In this document: piece by piece, positions 5,350 to 6,499 of the stretch
Layout of the letters: each line of letters opens with the position of its first letter
Position numbering within the stretch: the first letter of the stretch is position 1
Source: an uncultured Collinsella sp.
GTDB taxonomy: Bacteria; Actinomycetota; Coriobacteriia; Coriobacteriales; Coriobacteriaceae
Reading direction: 5' to 3'
Length of the DNA stretch: 6,499 bases
Assembly (NCBI GenBank): GCA_958372035.1
Contig: CATXML010000070.1
Span: 1 to 6,499, forward strand
The notes under the pieces: generated by a model
Databases searched by the model: none
The model's input: only the letters and a program-made list of their open reading frames with translations
What the model was told of the DNA's origin: nothing
Program-made: the position numbers and the translations under genes

Positions 5350-6351
5350 AAAATGCGGCGGGCAGCAACCGATATAACCGAGCTCTACGCACCGCAGTTT
5401 GAGCAGTTTGGCCTGCAGCTTTCCGGCAAGGGCGCCGTCTTTACCGGTGAGGTGGCAAACGATCGGGCGCACGGACGCGCATGGATCATGCCCCTTTCCC
5501 CCACCTGCATCGTCATGGAGCATTTCATTACCCCGATGCACAACATGCACCTAGCCGAATACACGCCCGAACCGTACGCGTGCGTGAGCGAGGTCAGCGC
5601 GCCCACGCTCATATGCATGCCCAAGGCTGGCATAACGCCTGCGAACCTTAAGCCACTGCGCGGGCCGTGGCCGAACAGCGCGGTGTGCAGCTTTATCCAA
5701 GATAGCTGCGGCGAGGAGCTAAGTCCGCTGTTTGCAGGGCAGCTTTATCACTCGCGCTCGGTGCTCTTTTTGCCTGGATTTTTTGACGAACTGGAGCACC
5801 GCTATCCCACCGAGTTCGCGGGAATCTTCGAGGCGTTTGCCGAGCCATGGCACGAGGAGGCGACGTCTGCCATCTGCCACACGCTGCGTCGGATTAACGA
5901 GGAACGCGCCCGTACCGTAGGCGGACACGTCTATATGCAAGGCATCGTGGAGACCATGGTCGCGGAGCTCGCCTGTTCGCGCGCGGCCCACAAGCAGGCG
6001 CGGCAGGCGGCAGACACACGCGTCAGCATAACCATTGCCGAAGAAGCAACGGCAATGATTGAGCGCGCGCTCGACAAAGGCAGACGTGTGGGTATCAACG
6101 AGGTGGCCGAGAGGCTCTACACAAGCCGCTCCAAACTATGCGCCACCTTTAAGGCCCAAACTGGCGAGTCCCTGGGCGCCTACATTCGCAGACGCCGTAT
6201 AGAGCGAGCACAGGACCTTTTGGCCGATAGCGCGCTCACGATAGCGCAGGTGGCAGAGCGTCTAGGCTACCCTCAGCAGGCCGCCTTCACCCAAGCCTTC
6301 AAGCAACACACCGGCACCACCCCCACCGCCTGGCGTTCCCAACATATATAA
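5347..6351 (+). CDS. AraC-family transcriptional regulator, divergent from the ABC operon
   Basis: A 334-residue DNA-binding regulator. Residues 1 to about 215 form a ligand-sensing domain I cannot assign to a named family; it is cysteine-containing (Cys54, 79, 90, 114, 121, 177, 210) with several His and Met. Residues about 228-330 are the classic AraC/XylS double helix-turn-helix. The first HTH is at about 248-270 (GINEVAERLYTSRSKL), the linker helix with RRRRIERAQDLL at 281-292, the second HTH at 297-319 (LTIAQVAERLGY), and the family ending HTGTTPTAWR at 321-330. Its position next to two ABC half-transporters mirrors YbtA, an AraC protein that with ferric yersiniabactin activates ybtPQ. 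By analogy it may sense an imported siderophore and activate the ABC operon while controlling itself through 5241-5272. DNA-binding function is certain; the ligand is inferred. Confidence 0.94.
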   Translation: MKMRRAATDITELYAPQFEQFGLQLSGKGAVFTGEVANDRAHGRAWIMPLSPTCIVMEHFITPMHNMHLAEYTPEPYACVSEVSAPTLICMPKAGITPANLKPLRGPWPNSAVCSFIQDSCGEELSPLFAGQLYHSRSVLFLPGFFDELEHRYPTEFAGIFEAFAEPWHEEATSAICHTLRRINEERARTVGGHVYMQGIVETMVAELACSRAAHKQARQAADTRVSITIAEEATAMIERALDKGRRVGINEVAERLYTSRSKLCATFKAQTGESLGAYIRRRRIERAQDLLADSALTIAQVAERLGYPQQAAFTQAFKQHTGTTPTAWRSQHI

Positions 6352-6352
6352 A

Positions 6353-6381
6353 GAATGAAGGCGCCAACGGCGCCCTCATTC
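6353..6381. terminator. Hairpin after the AraC gene
   Basis: GAATGAAGGCGCC and GGCGCCCTCATTC form a 13-bp stem with one A-C mismatch and an AAC loop, starting one base after the stop codon region. No T-run follows on the plus strand, while on the minus strand it would be followed by TTTATATATG. It probably ends the regulator transcript, and may act for a converging gene to the right as well. Confidence 0.6.
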
Positions 6382-6405
6382 ACCAAATTCCATTCAGCCC
6401 CACCT

Positions 6406-6499
6406 GACCCGGAAGGCCGAGTCGTTGCAGAACCCGGGGGCCCCCCGGGGGGGGGGGGGGGGGGGAAAATGGGGGGGCGGGCCGAAAAAAGACCCGAAA
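6406..6499. other. Probable sequencing artefact: degraded adapter then poly-G
   Basis: From 6406 the sequence resembles an error-laden Illumina adapter (GA..CGGAAG..C..GTCGT; compare GATCGGAAGAGCGTCGTGTAG). It then turns into long G runs: 19 G at 6447-6465 and 7 G at 6471-6477, with C and A runs between. Poly-G is the typical no-signal output of two-colour sequencing chemistry. No coding or structural feature should be read from here. Confidence 0.75.

Noticed and set aside
6431..6480. G-quadruplex or GC-rich repeat at the right end
   Set aside because: The G runs follow adapter-like sequence at a contig end and fit two-colour poly-G artefact better than biology.
1..6499. CRISPR array, transposon, tRNA or rRNA gene
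   Set aside because: I found no regularly spaced repeats, transposase-like frames, terminal repeats or RNA gene signatures on either strand.

Overview
The window is a 6.5 kb fragment of a moderately high-GC genome. It probably comes from a gut-type actinobacterium of the class Coriobacteriia (Collinsella-like). That placement is inferred from protein style, base composition and gene content, not from a marker gene. Both edges look unreliable. The left edge puts a stop codon in the most conserved motif of a P-type ATPase. The last ~95 bases look like adapter read-through followed by poly-G sequencing artefact.

Layout, left to right. (1) 1-1188, minus strand: the N-terminal half of a heavy-metal (P1B-like) P-type ATPase, interrupted exactly where the phosphorylated Asp of DKTGT should be. 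(2) 1207-1452, minus: an 81-residue one-helix protein of the DUF6110 type, 18 bases upstream of the ATPase and surely co-transcribed with it. (3) 1453-1647: a 195-base intergenic region with a well-formed minus-strand promoter (TTGACA, 17 bases, GTTAAT). A 20-bp near-palindrome lies on its predicted transcription start, and two small hairpins precede the ribosome site. (4) 1648-3405 and 3406-5232, minus: two ABC half-transporters (membrane domain fused to ATPase domain) joined stop-to-start, forming a heterodimer that resembles the YbtP/YbtQ and IrtA/IrtB siderophore-import group. (5) 5233-5346: a 114-base divergent promoter region with a perfect inverted repeat (10-bp arms, 12-base spacer) placed to affect both directions. 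(6) 5347-6351, plus: an AraC-family regulator, followed by a hairpin at 6353-6381. (7) 6382-6499: no gene; probable artefact from about 6406.

The best reading is a metal-homeostasis locus. A divergently encoded AraC regulator would sense a ligand, perhaps a ferric siderophore, and activate a heterodimeric ABC importer, as in the YbtA-YbtPQ arrangement. Downstream, a separately promoted DUF6110/P-type ATPase operon would move a transition metal across the membrane. The substrates are inferred from family resemblance and context. No biosynthetic genes or substrate-binding protein are present. The items most worth following are the DUF6110-ATPase pair with its non-canonical Ser-Cys-Ala metal-site motif, and the two operator-like palindromes.
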